64,000 nt of DNA from Streptomyces sp. A0958. Its GTDB lineage: Bacteria; Actinomycetota; Actinomycetes; Streptomycetales; Streptomycetaceae. The notes under the pieces are model-generated. The model worked only from the letters and a program-made list of their open reading frames with translations. It was not told the DNA's origin and searched no databases. Numbering within the stretch: the first letter of the stretch is position 1; each line of letters opens with the position of its first letter. The stretch lies in assembly GCF_004795035.1 (NCBI RefSeq), contig NZ_SSBK01000003.1:62001-126000 (forward strand), given 5' to 3'. Shown here one piece after another: positions 1 to 25,770 of this stretch. A program made the position numbers and the translations under genes.

Positions 1-121
1 CGGCGTCGACCGCCGTGCTGAACATCTCCGGCGCGGCCTGGCCGTCGTCGAACCGGCGCGCGGTGACGGCGAAGAACTTGCCCAGCTCATCCAGCTGCAC
101 GCTGGTGTCCGTGATGCTCAT
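1..121 (-). CDS. Hypothetical protein, N-terminal 40 residues only
   Basis: Only the first 40 codons lie in the window; the gene continues past its left edge. The ATG at 121 is preceded by GAGGGG at a good distance, and the frame stays open to position 1. The visible protein begins MSITDTSVQLDELGKFF and is soluble-looking, with no signal peptide or membrane segment. I do not recognise the family. It lies on the same strand as the DUF6879-type and XRE genes, 120 bp after the XRE stop, so it may be the third gene of that group. Confidence 0.55.
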   Translation of the reverse strand, partial: MSITDTSVQLDELGKFFAVTARRFDDGQAAPEMFSTAVDA

Positions 122-241
122 GTGCCCCTCCTATGGCTGAACTCCGACGCCTCGCCACCACGCTGCGTGGCCGTTAACGCCGTTCCAGTAACCAAGGTGA
201 TGCAAGAGCAAGGGGGCAGCAATGAGATTTCTGACTATTTC

Positions 242-1090
242 TCAGAGCCAGCTTTCGGCAGCTGCCGTGAGCAGATGCCGGGCTTCGGCGTCGTACAGTG
301 CGCTCTGCGCCAGCAGGTCGAAGACCTTCCGGTACTGGGCGACCTCCTCGGGCAGCCCCAACCGGAGTTCGGCGCTGACGACCTCGACGATCACCTGTTG
401 GCCATCGAAGATCCAGAAGCCGTGGACGGGCGAGACGGGAAGCCGGGCCCTCAGCGGGACGATGCCGAGCCGCATCGCCGGCAGGGTGCTCGCGGAGACC
501 AATCGGTCGATCTGTGCACGCATCACCGGGATCGGCGCGAGTCCGTACAGCAGCGCCGCTTCCGTCAACAGGATGTGCCACCGTTTGCGGCCGGGCGAGT
601 ACAGCACTTCTTGCCGGGCCAGGCGCGCGGCGACGGCGGCGTCTGTATCCGGTGGGCTGCCGTTCAGGCGGGCATGCTCGCGGAAGCGGGCGGCGGCGTA
701 GTCGGCCGTCTGTAAGAGGCCGGGAATCCAGCACGGTTCGAACGCGCGGATGGTGTTGGCGGCTGCTTCCGTCTCTGCCCACGACCGCTGGACTACCGCG
801 TGTCCTTCCCGCAGCTGCCGCCGCCATTCCGCGTACCGGCTGTCCAGGTCGCGCAACAGCACCAGCAGCTCGGCTGCTGCCTCGGGCGCTCCACAGGCAT
901 CTGTCCAGGCCGTGATGTCGCCGACGGTCGGACCCTGGCGGCCGAGCTGGATCTTGGAGACCTTGCTCGGCGGCCAGCCCAGACGCTGCGCCAGCGTGCG
1001 ACCGTCGATGTCGGCGGCCGCACGGATGGCACGAAGGCGTCCGCCCAATTCTTCTCGGGCTTCGTGGACGCCCTTTCGTGCGATGCTCAA
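242..1090 (-). CDS. XRE-family helix-turn-helix regulator with DUF5753 domain
   Basis: A 282-residue protein with a Cro/C1-type helix-turn-helix at about residues 15-65 (LAQRLGWPPSKVSKIQLGRQ region). It is followed by a DUF5753 effector-like domain (PGLLQTADYAA near residue 125, ending RHLLTAAAESWL). This is the standard length and layout of a very large actinomycete regulator family, often encoded beside small partner genes. The start is a TTG at 1090 that overlaps the stop of the upstream DUF6879-type gene (TTGA, 1087-1090), so the two are probably translationally coupled. Targets and ligand cannot be read from the sequence. Nothing ties it to the PKS locus; it may simply regulate its own group. 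Confidence 0.9.
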   Translation of the reverse strand: MSIARKGVHEAREELGGRLRAIRAAADIDGRTLAQRLGWPPSKVSKIQLGRQGPTVGDITAWTDACGAPEAAAELLVLLRDLDSRYAEWRRQLREGHAVVQRSWAETEAAANTIRAFEPCWIPGLLQTADYAAARFREHARLNGSPPDTDAAVAARLARQEVLYSPGRKRWHILLTEAALLYGLAPIPVMRAQIDRLVSASTLPAMRLGIVPLRARLPVSPVHGFWIFDGQQVIVEVVSAELRLGLPEEVAQYRKVFDLLAQSALYDAEARHLLTAAAESWL

Positions 1091-1830
1091 CGCGGCGGAT
1101 GCTCCTTGACGAACTCCCGGAAGGGCTGGGCGTAGTGAAATGCAGCGTCGAGCCAGCGGGCGTGCTCAACGACGACTGCGGGGTCGGTGATGATCTCTGC
1201 CCCGAGCAGATGACCTTCGTCGGTGAAGTGCAGGACTGCGAGGGTGTGCGAATCGAACAGCCAGAAGTCCCGGTCGGGCAACACGAACCGGTTGGCGGTC
1301 TCCCGGTTCAGATATCGGATGTCCTCGCCCGCAGCGGTGTTGCTCTCCGCGAGGTGGAGTTCGTACCGCAGGTAGTCCGTCAGTTCCGGCGGCACGATAC
1401 GGACCCGGGCCACGATCTTCCCGGCCGCGGTCTGCTCGCGCATGGTGTCGAGCCACGGGGAGAACCAGGCGAGATCGACCTCTTCGCCGTTGAGGAACTG
1501 CGTGAAGGACTCGCGTTCGTTCTCGATGTCGTAGTGCGTACGAGTCTCCAGCCGACGGGCCGTGTGCTCGAAGTTGGTGAACAGCTCGTCGAACGCGGCG
1601 CCACTGACGAGCTCAGGAACGTCGGCCGCATGCCTCGGGGCAAACCGTTCCAGTAGATCTCGGGGCACTTCGAGAATGTCCTCGTTGTCGGCCACGTCCC
1701 GCACGTCTCCGTACGCCTGGTCATCCGGGTGGATCTTCCAGCCTTGGACAACAACGGTACCCCGGTCGGTCTCGTAGACCGACGGGCATCCGCCGCCGCC
1801 ACTGGTGCTACCGACGAACCGTAGCCGCAT
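1087..1830 (-). CDS. DUF6879-family protein with extra N-terminal domain
   Basis: A 247-residue protein. The start at 1830 is chosen because GGAGGAG lies six bases upstream; an in-frame extension to 1905 has no ribosome site. From about residue 85 it matches the DUF6879 pattern by eye: FEHTARRLETRTHYD, a FLNGE box, AAGEDIRYL, and a C-terminal LGAEIITDP region. The first 75 residues (MRLRFVG, a CP..YETD..TVVVQGW block, then VPRDLLERF) resemble a small protein that is usually encoded by a separate gene just before DUF6879 genes. Here the two appear fused in one frame. The function of the family is unknown; it typically accompanies XRE/DUF5753 regulators, as here, where the stop overlaps the next start by four bases. 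Confidence 0.85.
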   Translation of the reverse strand: MRLRFVGSTSGGGGCPSVYETDRGTVVVQGWKIHPDDQAYGDVRDVADNEDILEVPRDLLERFAPRHAADVPELVSGAAFDELFTNFEHTARRLETRTHYDIENERESFTQFLNGEEVDLAWFSPWLDTMREQTAAGKIVARVRIVPPELTDYLRYELHLAESNTAAGEDIRYLNRETANRFVLPDRDFWLFDSHTLAVLHFTDEGHLLGAEIITDPAVVVEHARWLDAAFHYAQPFREFVKEHPPR

Positions 1831-2280
1831 GGCGTTCTCCTCCGGGAAGGGATTTCTCAAAGTTTCCCCTCTCGATGATGTGTCTGGTAGTCCGATTCTC
1901 GCCAAACGTCCTGCGGCTGGGTCGGCCGACCGCAGGCGCCACTGCGGCGACTACGGTTGCCCCGGTGCTTGCCAGGGCCGGGCCGGGAGCGTGCGCTGAG
2001 GGACGGGACACGCCCAGGACCTGGCCCGCCGATGTGTGGAGCCAGACCGCGACTTCGACGGGTGGTCGTGGAGGCGTCAGCGTCTCCGCCCGGCGCCTCT
2101 CGCGGCTCCTGCCGCGCAGGAAGGTCATTAGCGACCCGCCACTTCCGCCGGTACATGCAGTCAGAATCGTGCTGGACCAACCGACAACGGGGCTTCATTC
2201 GCCGCAGCGACGAACAAGGACCAACTGGCGCTCGTGAAAGCAACCACCGGACCGTGGCCATCATCAGCAGCACTACCGCA
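1831..2280. other. Non-coding stretch upstream of the DUF6879-type gene
   Basis: About 450 bp with no gene I can support. Open frames here (for example minus 1808-2128) have no recognisable domain, no convincing ribosome site, and are what GC-rich DNA gives by chance. It must contain the promoter of the 1830 gene, but I see no clear -35/-10 pair. The right end may be the eroded 5' part of the pseudogene that follows. Confidence 0.5.
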
Positions 2281-2625
2281 CCATCGGGGCACACCCCGGC
2301 CTACCTCGGGGAGGTGGTCGTGCACGCCCAGGACATCCGCCGCCCACTGGGCTTCCCCAGGGCCGAGCATCGACGCGCTGACGCCCGTAGCCGACTTCTT
2401 CGCCGTCGTGATTTCACCGTCGCCGACCGTACCCGCGCGGCCGGCCTTCAGCTGCGGGCAGACGACGGCCGGTTCGCCACGGGCACTGGCTCCCTGGTCA
2501 CCGGTTCGACCCTCGCCCTGGTGATGGACCATGGCCGGCCGCGCGCTCTACCTCGACCAGCTCGACGGCCCGGGCGTATCGACCCTGAGGCCGCGCTGCG
2601 GGCGTATTACGCGGCTGGGGCCCGT
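2281..2625 (+). pseudogene. Remnant of mycothiol-dependent maleylpyruvate isomerase-family gene
   Basis: Conserved C-terminal blocks of this actinomycete family (TIGR03083-like) are present in order but in alternating frames. TPAYLGEVVVHAQDIRRPLG is in frame 1 from about 2296. DALTPVADFFA is in frame 2 at about 2372. DFTVADRTRAAGLQLRADD and TGTGSLVTGSTLALVM are in frame 1 again up to about 2525. AGRALYLDQLDGPGVSTLR is in frame 2 from 2534. At least three frame changes are therefore needed. The N-terminal half, which should hold the start codon and most of the metal/mycothiol-binding part, is not found. Intact members have about 200 residues or more. This is a decayed gene, not an expressed one. 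Confidence 0.75.
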
Positions 2626-2650
2626 CCGGCGGATCAGGGCCGGACGGGCC
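2619..2650. terminator. Perfect 12-bp inverted repeat, bidirectional terminator
   Basis: GGCCCGTCCGGC and its exact complement are separated by 8 bases. It lies 40 bp after the stop of the adenylation enzyme gene (minus strand), so it probably ends the PKS transcript. It also follows the pseudogene remnant on the plus strand. Confidence 0.75.
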
Positions 2651-2689
2651 TCTAGCTTCGGCATTTCTGTGGGAGCGGGCTACTGCCTC

Positions 2690-4285
2690 TCAGCCCTCCC
2701 CCGCCACCCGCGCCGCCAGCGCCCGCCGGTCCGTCTTGCCGTTCGGGGTGAGCGGCAGCGACGGCACCAGGGCGACCTTGCGGGGCACCATGTAGTCGGG
2801 CAGCGTCTCCTTGCAGAAGGCGCTCACCGCCACCGGCTGGGCGTCGAAGCCGCGGCCGGGGACCACGTACGCGTACAGCTCCGGGTCCTCGTCGGGGCGC
2901 GGGCGGACCACGACCGCCGCCGCCTCCACGCCCGGGAACTCCAGGAGCCGGCGCTCGATCTCGCCCAGTTCGACGCGGTTGCCGCGCATCTTGACCTGGA
3001 GGTCGGAGCGGCCGACGAAGTACAGCTCGCCGCTCTCGCCCCGGTAGGCGAGGTCGCTCGACTTGTAGACGACCTGGCCCGACTGCGGGTTGAGGGGGTC
3101 GGGGACGAGCACGGACCTGGTGGCCTCGGGGTCGTCCCAGTAGCCGGTGAAGAGGGACGGGCCGCGCAGGTGGATCTCGCCCACCTCGCCCGGCTTCTCG
3201 ACGGGACGGCCCTCCTCGTCCAGGAGCAGCATCTCGGCGCCCGGGTAGGCGAAGCCGATGGAGAGTTTGTCGACGCCCTCGGGGAGGGGGTTGGGCACAT
3301 CGGTGAGCGAGAACGCCATCGCCTCGGTCGGGCCGAAGCAGTTCACCACCCGGACCTGGCCCAGCAGCGTTTGCAGTTGACGGAGTTCGGGGAGGGGGAA
3401 CGCCTCGCCCGAGAACAGCACTCCGCGTATCTGTCCGGACAGCGCCGCGAGGCCCGTCGGCTCGTGGCGCAGGACCGGGCGCCAGATGGACGGCACTCCG
3501 TCGACCTGGGTGGCGCCCGTGTCCGCGAGGAAGCGCAGGAACCGGCGCGGCCAGTGCATGAGTTCGCGCGGTACGGGAATGAGCTGGGCGCCCGAGCCGA
3601 GGGCCAGGCCGATGTCGAGCAGTGCGAAGTCGAACTGGAGCGGGGATGTCGTCGCGAGCCGGTCCTGCGGCGTGACGATGTTCTGCCGCAGCATGCCCCG
3701 GTAGAAGGAGAGCACCCCCCGGTGGCTCATGACCACGCCCTTCGGGCGGCCCGTGGTGCCCGAGGTGAAGATCATGTACGCGGCGTCGGTGGAGACCGCA
3801 TCGCGGCGGTGCCGGGTGCGCGCCACCGGGACGCGCTCCACACTCACCCCCTCCGGGCCGAAGCGGGCCGTGCCGAGGGAGTCCGGTATGCCCTCGCGGC
3901 TGCCCTTCACCGTCTGGAGGTGCAGGGCGGGACCGGCGGTGTCGATGATCGCCCGCAACCGGGGGTCGGGGACCTCGGGGCTCACCGGGATGAAGGTGAG
4001 CCCGAGCATCGAGCAGGCGAGCAGCGCGGCCACGGCCGACGCCGAGTTGTCGGTCTCCAGGATGACCCGGTCGCCGATGTCGAGGCCGAGCGAGTCCAGG
4101 GTGACGGCGTAGTCGTGGGCCCTGCGCTCCAGTCGGCGGTAGCTCAGCACCCGGTGCGAGCCGTCCTCCGCCGCCTCCCAGGCGGCCGGGCTGTCCGGGG
4201 CGGTGCGGGCCGCCGCCAGCATGAATTCGTGGATGCGCTCGGCCGGCGCGCCCACCGCCGCCGGGTGCTCCGTGCTCAGGCTCAT
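2690..4285 (-). CDS. Stand-alone adenylation enzyme, probable PKS starter ligase
   Basis: A 531-residue single-domain AMP-forming ligase. The A3 P-loop ([11 protein letters not shown]) is near residue 173, A4 ([10 protein letters not shown]) near 218, A5 ([12 protein letters not shown]) near 315, the A8 hinge region ([14 protein letters not shown]) near 430, and the catalytic lysine (TPNGKTDRR) near 513. The Asp in FDF matches the residue that binds the alpha-amino group in NRPS adenylation domains, so an amino acid substrate is likely. Aligning by eye to the PheA pocket gives D-F-L-G-L-S-C-A-F-K, which I cannot assign to a known substrate. The ATG has AGGAGG seven bases upstream. It lies 43 bp after the thioesterase-bearing PKS gene and is the last gene of the run. 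Inferred role: activate the starter acid and load it onto the lone N-terminal ACP of the first PKS protein. A CoA or carboxylic acid ligase is the alternative. Confidence 0.88.
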   Translation of the reverse strand: MSLSTEHPAAVGAPAERIHEFMLAAARTAPDSPAAWEAAEDGSHRVLSYRRLERRAHDYAVTLDSLGLDIGDRVILETDNSASAVAALLACSMLGLTFIPVSPEVPDPRLRAIIDTAGPALHLQTVKGSREGIPDSLGTARFGPEGVSVERVPVARTRHRRDAVSTDAAYMIFTSGTTGRPKGVVMSHRGVLSFYRGMLRQNIVTPQDRLATTSPLQFDFALLDIGLALGSGAQLIPVPRELMHWPRRFLRFLADTGATQVDGVPSIWRPVLRHEPTGLAALSGQIRGVLFSGEAFPLPELRQLQTLLGQVRVVNCFGPTEAMAFSLTDVPNPLPEGVDKLSIGFAYPGAEMLLLDEEGRPVEKPGEVGEIHLRGPSLFTGYWDDPEATRSVLVPDPLNPQSGQVVYKSSDLAYRGESGELYFVGRSDLQVKMRGNRVELGEIERRLLEFPGVEAAAVVVRPRPDEDPELYAYVVPGRGFDAQPVAVSAFCKETLPDYMVPRKVALVPSLPLTPNGKTDRRALAARVAGEG

Positions 4286-4328
4286 CGGCCCGCCTCCTGC
4301 GCTCGTCCGGGTGTGTGGCGTTCAACAG

Positions 4329-20756
<16,428 letters not shown>

Positions 20757-20832
20757 GTTGGGTCCCACCGAGTCCTTGTTCATGCCGGTTCATGCCGTGA
20801 GGTCGAGTCGGGTCGCGGGTACGGGGCGGGGC

Positions 20833-20854
20833 CCGGTGCCGTACCCGGCACCGG
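20833..20854. terminator. Short hairpin between PKS genes
   Basis: CCGGTGCC and GGCACCGG are separated by six bases, 13 bp after the stop of the module 7 gene. An 8-bp GC stem without a T-tract could attenuate transcription but need not end it. The next gene has no clear promoter of its own. Confidence 0.35.
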
Positions 20855-20866
20855 CCGCGCGGTCGG

Positions 20867-23800
20867 TCAGGTGAGGCCGAGTTCGTTCTCGATGAAGGCG
20901 AAGACGTCGTCGGCCGAGGCGGTTTCGAGCTGGTCGCCGACCTTCTGGCCGCCGTCGCCGCTCTGCGCGTCGAGGGTTTCGGTCAGCCGGGCCAGCAGGC
21001 TCTGCAGGCGGGCGGTGATCCGGGTGGCCTCGATGTCCTCGGCGGCGAGCGCCGCCGCGGCCTCCTCCAGCCGGTCGAGCTGGGCCAGTACGGGGAGTTC
21101 GCCGAGGCTGTCGTCCTGGCAGAGCTCGGACCACAGGTGGCCGGCGAGCGCCCCCGGGCTGGGGTGGTCGTAGATCATGCTGGTGGGCAGGGGGCGCCCG
21201 GTCGCGGCGACGAGCTTCGTGCGCAGGTCGACGGCGGCGACGGAGTCGAACCCGAGGTCGGTGAAGCCCCGGTCGGGCGCGACCTCGGCCGGGTCGTCGT
21301 AGCCGAGCAGGGCCGCCACGTGCGTACGGACCAGGTCGAGGAGCACGGACCGCTGCTCCGGCTCGGTCAGTCCGGCCAGCCGGTCCGCGAGGCCCGGATC
21401 GCCGGCACCGCCGCCGTCCGGGGCCCCGTCCGCACCGAGCGCGGCTCGGGCGTCGGGCAGGGCGTCCAGGAGCGGGCGGGGCCGGGCGAGTACGTAGGTG
21501 GGGGCGAACCGCTCCCAGTCGAACGCGGCGACCACCGCGTGCGAGGGGCCGCCCGCCAGGATGCGGCGCAGGGCCCCCACGGCGAGGGCGGGGGCCATCG
21601 CGGGGGCGCCCATCCGGCGCATGACGGCGGCGAGTTCGGCGTCGACCATGCCGCCGTCCCAGGAGCCCCACGCCACGGAGGTGGCGGCGAGACCACGGGC
21701 GCGCCGGCTGTGGGCGAGGCCGTCGAGGTAGGCGTTGGCGCTGCCGTACGCGGACTGGCCGGCGCTGCCCCACACGGCGGCGCCGGAGGAGAACAGCACG
21801 AACGCGTCGAGCGGGGTGTCGGCGAGGAGTTCGTCCAGGTGGCGGGCGCCGAGCACCTTGGCGTCGGCGACCTCGGCCAGGTCCGCGAGGGTCAGTTCGC
21901 CGAGCGGGGCGATGCGCTGCGGGAGGCCCGCCGCGTGGAACACGGCGGTCAGGTCGGGCAGTCCGGCGAGCAGGGTGCGGACGGCCTCGCGGTCGGCCAT
22001 GTCGCAGGCCGCCACGGAGACGCGTGCGCCGGTCTTGCCGATCTCCTCCACGAGCGCGGCGGCGCCCGGGGCGTCGGGCCCCCGCCGCCCGACGAGGACC
22101 ACGTGCTCGGCGCCGTCGGCGGCGAGCATCCGTGCGACGTGGGCGCCGAGCCCGCCGGTGCCTCCGGTGACCAGGACGGTGCCCCGGGCCCGCCACGAGG
22201 CGGCCGGGTCGGGCTGTGCGGGGCGGACCAGGCGGCGGGCGTGGACCCCTTCGGGGCGCACGGCGACCTGGTCCTCACCGGCTGCCCCGGAGAGCGTGTC
22301 GCACAGGCGGCGCAGGACCGCCTCGTCGTCCGGGCCCTCACCGCGAACCGGCAGGTCGATGAGGCCGCCCCAGGTCGCGGGGGCCTCCAGGGCGAGCGCC
22401 GCGCCCAGGCCCCAGACGGCGGTCTGCTCGGGCCGCACGGGCCGGGCCGCCGCGTCGGCGTCGTCGGTGGCCACCGCGCCCCGGGTCAGGCACCACACCG
22501 GGGCCGCCCACTCCCGGGCCGCCGTCTCCCGCAGCAGGGCGGTGGTGTCCGCCAGGCCCCGGGACAGGGCGGGGTGGTCCGGGTGCGGGGTGGTGTCGAG
22601 GGCGAGCAGGCTGACCACTCCGGCGGGGGCGGTCAACGCCTCGGGGAGGCCGCCTTCCACCAGGACCGGGTTGGCGCCCCGGCCCGCCAGCGCGGCGGCC
22701 AGGGCGTCCGCGAGCGGGCGCCGCGCCGCGGGGTGCACGACGAGCCAGTCACCGGTGAGCGGGGCGGGCGGCGCCGGGTCGGCGACCGGGGCCCAGGACA
22801 CCCGGTAGCGCAGCGCGTCCACGGCGGACGCCTCGCGCTGCCCGGCGCGCCAGCTGGTGAGCGCGGGCAGCACGGGCGCCAGGTCGGCGGGGTCGACGCC
22901 GAGCCGTTCGGCCAGCCCCGCCGCGTCCTCGCGCTCCACGGCCTCCCAGAACCGGGCCTCCCCCGGGTCCGCCGGGGCAGCCGTCGCCCGGCCCGCTTCG
23001 GGCGCGGCGGCCCAGTAGGTGCGGTGCTGGAAGGCGTACGTGGGCAGGTCCACGCGGTGCGGCCGGTGGCCGGTCGCCGTGAAGCAGGCGTCCCAGTCGA
23101 CGGGGACGCCCCGGGTGTGGGCGAGGGCTACGGCCTCGGTCAGGACGCGTTCCTCGTCCCTGCCCCGGCGCAGGGCGGCGGTGAACACCGGCAGGTCCGC
23201 CCCCTCGTCGGCGCCGGCCAGGCAGTCCGGGCCGAGCGGGGTGAGGGCGGCGTCCGGGCCCAGCTCCAGGAAGGTGCGGACGCCCTTGGCGGCGAGCGCG
23301 CGCACGGCGTCGCTGAAGCGGACGCTCGCCCGGACATGCCGCACCCAGTAGTCGGCGCAGGCCAGTTCGTCGTCACCGGCGAGTTCACCGGTGACCGTGG
23401 AGACGACCGGGATGCGGGCGGTGCCGTACGTGAGGGACTGGGCGACCTCGCGGAACGCGTCGAGCATCGGCTCCATCAGCGGCGAGTGGAACGCGTGCGA
23501 CACGGCGAGCCGCTTGGTGCGGCGGCCGAGGCCGGTGAAGTGGGCGGCGACGGCGAGGGCTTCGGACATCACTCCTGAGACGACGACGGCTTGCGGGCCG
23601 TTGACGGCCGCGATGCCTACCCCGTCCGTGAGGAGGGGCAGCACCTCGTCCTCGGACGCCTCCACCGCGATCATCGCGCCGCCGGGCGGCAGCGCCTGCA
23701 TCAGCCGGCCCCGGGCGGCGACCAGTCGTGCGGCGTCCGCGAGGGAGAGCACCCCCGCGACATGCGCGACGGCGAACTCACCGACGGAGTGCCCGGCCAG

Positions 23801-25738
23801 GAAGTCGGGCCGCACGCCCCATGACTCGATGAGCCGGTACAGCGCCACCTCGCAGGCGAACAGGGCGGGCTGCGCAAGCCCCGTACCGTCGATCAGCTCC
23901 CGGTCCTCGCCCCACATCGCCGCCCGCAACGAAGTGTCGAGGTGGGCGTCGAGCGCGTCGACGGCCTCGTCGAAGGCGCGGGCGAACACCGGGTACGCGG
24001 CGTGCAGTTCCCGCCCGGTACCGAGGCGCTGGGCGCCCTGGCCGGTGAACAGGACGGCGCTCAGCGCGTCGGGCCGGGCATCACCGGTGACGGCGGCGCC
24101 GCCCTCGGCCGACCCGTCCGCGAGCGCGCGCAGCGCCCGTACCAGCTCGCCGCGCCCGTCGGCGGTCCGCCCGTCCGCGACGACCACGGCACGGTGCTCC
24201 AGGGCGGCCCGGGTGGTGGCCAGCGACCAGGCGGTGTCGGCCAGGGGCTCCCGGGGGTGGCCCTCCAGGTGGTCGGCGAGGCGGGTGGCCTGCGCCGCCA
24301 GTGCCTCGGGGCGCCGGGCGGAGAGCAGCACGGGCACGAACCGGGGGGCGGTGCCGTCCTCCTCCGTGACCTCGTCGGCCGGGGCGGCCGGGGCCTCCTC
24401 CACGATCACGTGGACGTTCGTGCCGCTCAGGCCGAATGAGGACACCCCGGCCCGCTTGGCGCGCCCCAGCTCCGGCCAGGCGACCGGCTCGGTGAGCAGC
24501 CGCACGCTGCCCGCGCTCCAGTCCACGTTGTGGCTCGGCTCGTCCACGTGCAGGGTGCGCGGCAGGACGCCCGCCTTCATCGCCTGCACCATCTTGATCA
24601 CCCCGCCGACCCCGGCGGCGGCCTGCGCGTGGCCGATGTTCGACTTGAAGGAGCCCAGCCACAGCGGCTGTTCGGCGGGCCGCTCTCGCCCGTAGGCGGC
24701 GATGAGGGCCTGCGCCTCGATCGGGTCACCGAGGGTGGTGCCGGTGCCGTGCGCCTCGACGGCATCGACATCGGCGGGGGCGAGGCCGCCGGAGGCCAGG
24801 GCCTGCTGGATGACGCGCTGCTGCGAGGGGCCGTTCGGCGCGGTGAGGCCGTTGGACGCGCCGTCCGAGTTCATGGCCGAGCCGCGGATGACGGCGAGGA
24901 CGGGGTGGCCGTTGCGGCGGGCGTCGGACAGCCGCTCGACGAGGAGCATGCCCGCACCCTCGGACCAGGTAGTGCCGTCGGCCGCCGCCGCGAAGGACTT
25001 GCACCGTCCGTCGGGGGCCAGGCCCCGGTCCTGGCTGAAGCCCACGAAGGAGTCCGGGCTCGCCATGACGGTGACGCCGCCCGCGAGGGCCAGCGCGCAC
25101 TCGCCGCCGCGCACGGACTGGACGGCGAGGTGGAGGGCGACGAGCGAGGAGGAGCAGGCCGTGTCCACGGTGACCGCGGGGCCTTCGAGCCCCAGCGTGT
25201 ACGCCACCCGCCCGGAGGCGACGCTCGCCAGGCCGCCGGTGCCGCCGCCGCCCGGGTAGTCGTGGTAGACGACCCCGGCGAACACCCCGGTGCGGCTGCC
25301 CTTCAGCGAGGTCGGGTCGATCCCGGCCCGCTCGATGACCTCCCAGGACACTTCGAGCAGGAGGCGCTGCTGCGGGTCGGTGTCGCGTGCCTCGCGCGGG
25401 CTGATCTTGAAGAAGTCCGCGTCGAACTCCCCCGCGTCGTGCAGGAAGCCGCCCTCACGGCAGTACGTCTTGCCGGGCGTCGACGGCTCGGGGTCGTACA
25501 GGGCGTCCATGTCCCAGCCCCGGCCGTCCGGGAAGAGCGAGACGGCGTCCCGGCCGGCGTCCACCAGCTGCCACAGCCCCTCGGGCGAGGTGATGCCACC
25601 GGGGAAGCGGCAGCCCATCGCCACGATCGCGACCGGCTCACTGCCCCGCGCCTCGGCCTCCGACAACTGGCGCCGGGTGCGCTGGAGTTCGGCGGCGGTG
25701 CGCTTGAGATAGTCCCGCAGCTTGTCGTCGTTGCTCAT
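20867..25738 (-). CDS. Type I PKS, single module 7 (KS-AT-KR-ACP)
   Basis: A 1623-residue monomodular PKS. An N-terminal docking helix ([20 protein letters not shown]) comes first, then KS with active Cys near residue 196 ([13 protein letters not shown]), and AT with GHSVGE and HAFH near 748 (malonyl). There is no DH: after the AT the sequence goes straight into the KR structural subdomain. The KR has the NADPH site GTGGLG. It lacks LDD ([11 protein letters not shown]) and has the A-type Trp eight residues before the catalytic Tyr ([15 protein letters not shown], near residue 1323). Gln at Tyr-3 suggests type A1, an S-configured hydroxyl. The ACP has GFDSV near 1497, and the tail ends in a docking element ([14 protein letters not shown]). 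Inferred product step: the only retained hydroxyl of the chain, at C9. It sits between the module 6 gene (32 bp) and the module 8-10 gene. Confidence 0.95.
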   Translation of the reverse strand: MSNDDKLRDYLKRTAAELQRTRRQLSEAEARGSEPVAIVAMGCRFPGGITSPEGLWQLVDAGRDAVSLFPDGRGWDMDALYDPEPSTPGKTYCREGGFLHDAGEFDADFFKISPREARDTDPQQRLLLEVSWEVIERAGIDPTSLKGSRTGVFAGVVYHDYPGGGGTGGLASVASGRVAYTLGLEGPAVTVDTACSSSLVALHLAVQSVRGGECALALAGGVTVMASPDSFVGFSQDRGLAPDGRCKSFAAAADGTTWSEGAGMLLVERLSDARRNGHPVLAVIRGSAMNSDGASNGLTAPNGPSQQRVIQQALASGGLAPADVDAVEAHGTGTTLGDPIEAQALIAAYGRERPAEQPLWLGSFKSNIGHAQAAAGVGGVIKMVQAMKAGVLPRTLHVDEPSHNVDWSAGSVRLLTEPVAWPELGRAKRAGVSSFGLSGTNVHVIVEEAPAAPADEVTEEDGTAPRFVPVLLSARRPEALAAQATRLADHLEGHPREPLADTAWSLATTRAALEHRAVVVADGRTADGRGELVRALRALADGSAEGGAAVTGDARPDALSAVLFTGQGAQRLGTGRELHAAYPVFARAFDEAVDALDAHLDTSLRAAMWGEDRELIDGTGLAQPALFACEVALYRLIESWGVRPDFLAGHSVGEFAVAHVAGVLSLADAARLVAARGRLMQALPPGGAMIAVEASEDEVLPLLTDGVGIAAVNGPQAVVVSGVMSEALAVAAHFTGLGRRTKRLAVSHAFHSPLMEPMLDAFREVAQSLTYGTARIPVVSTVTGELAGDDELACADYWVRHVRASVRFSDAVRALAAKGVRTFLELGPDAALTPLGPDCLAGADEGADLPVFTAALRRGRDEERVLTEAVALAHTRGVPVDWDACFTATGHRPHRVDLPTYAFQHRTYWAAAPEAGRATAAPADPGEARFWEAVEREDAAGLAERLGVDPADLAPVLPALTSWRAGQREASAVDALRYRVSWAPVADPAPPAPLTGDWLVVHPAARRPLADALAAALAGRGANPVLVEGGLPEALTAPAGVVSLLALDTTPHPDHPALSRGLADTTALLRETAAREWAAPVWCLTRGAVATDDADAAARPVRPEQTAVWGLGAALALEAPATWGGLIDLPVRGEGPDDEAVLRRLCDTLSGAAGEDQVAVRPEGVHARRLVRPAQPDPAASWRARGTVLVTGGTGGLGAHVARMLAADGAEHVVLVGRRGPDAPGAAALVEEIGKTGARVSVAACDMADREAVRTLLAGLPDLTAVFHAAGLPQRIAPLGELTLADLAEVADAKVLGARHLDELLADTPLDAFVLFSSGAAVWGSAGQSAYGSANAYLDGLAHSRRARGLAATSVAWGSWDGGMVDAELAAVMRRMGAPAMAPALAVGALRRILAGGPSHAVVAAFDWERFAPTYVLARPRPLLDALPDARAALGADGAPDGGGAGDPGLADRLAGLTEPEQRSVLLDLVRTHVAALLGYDDPAEVAPDRGFTDLGFDSVAAVDLRTKLVAATGRPLPTSMIYDHPSPGALAGHLWSELCQDDSLGELPVLAQLDRLEEAAAALAAEDIEATRITARLQSLLARLTETLDAQSGDGGQKVGDQLETASADDVFAFIENELGLT

Positions 25739-25770
25739 CGAACCTCAACCAATCTGCAGCTGATCGCTGG

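Noticed and set aside
1808..2128. Possible small minus-strand gene upstream of the DUF6879-type gene
   Set aside because: No family resemblance, no ribosome site, and it overlaps the likely promoter region of the better supported gene.
2161..2532. 123-codon minus-strand frame
   Set aside because: It is antisense to the isomerase remnant, whose family blocks on the plus strand explain the sequence better.
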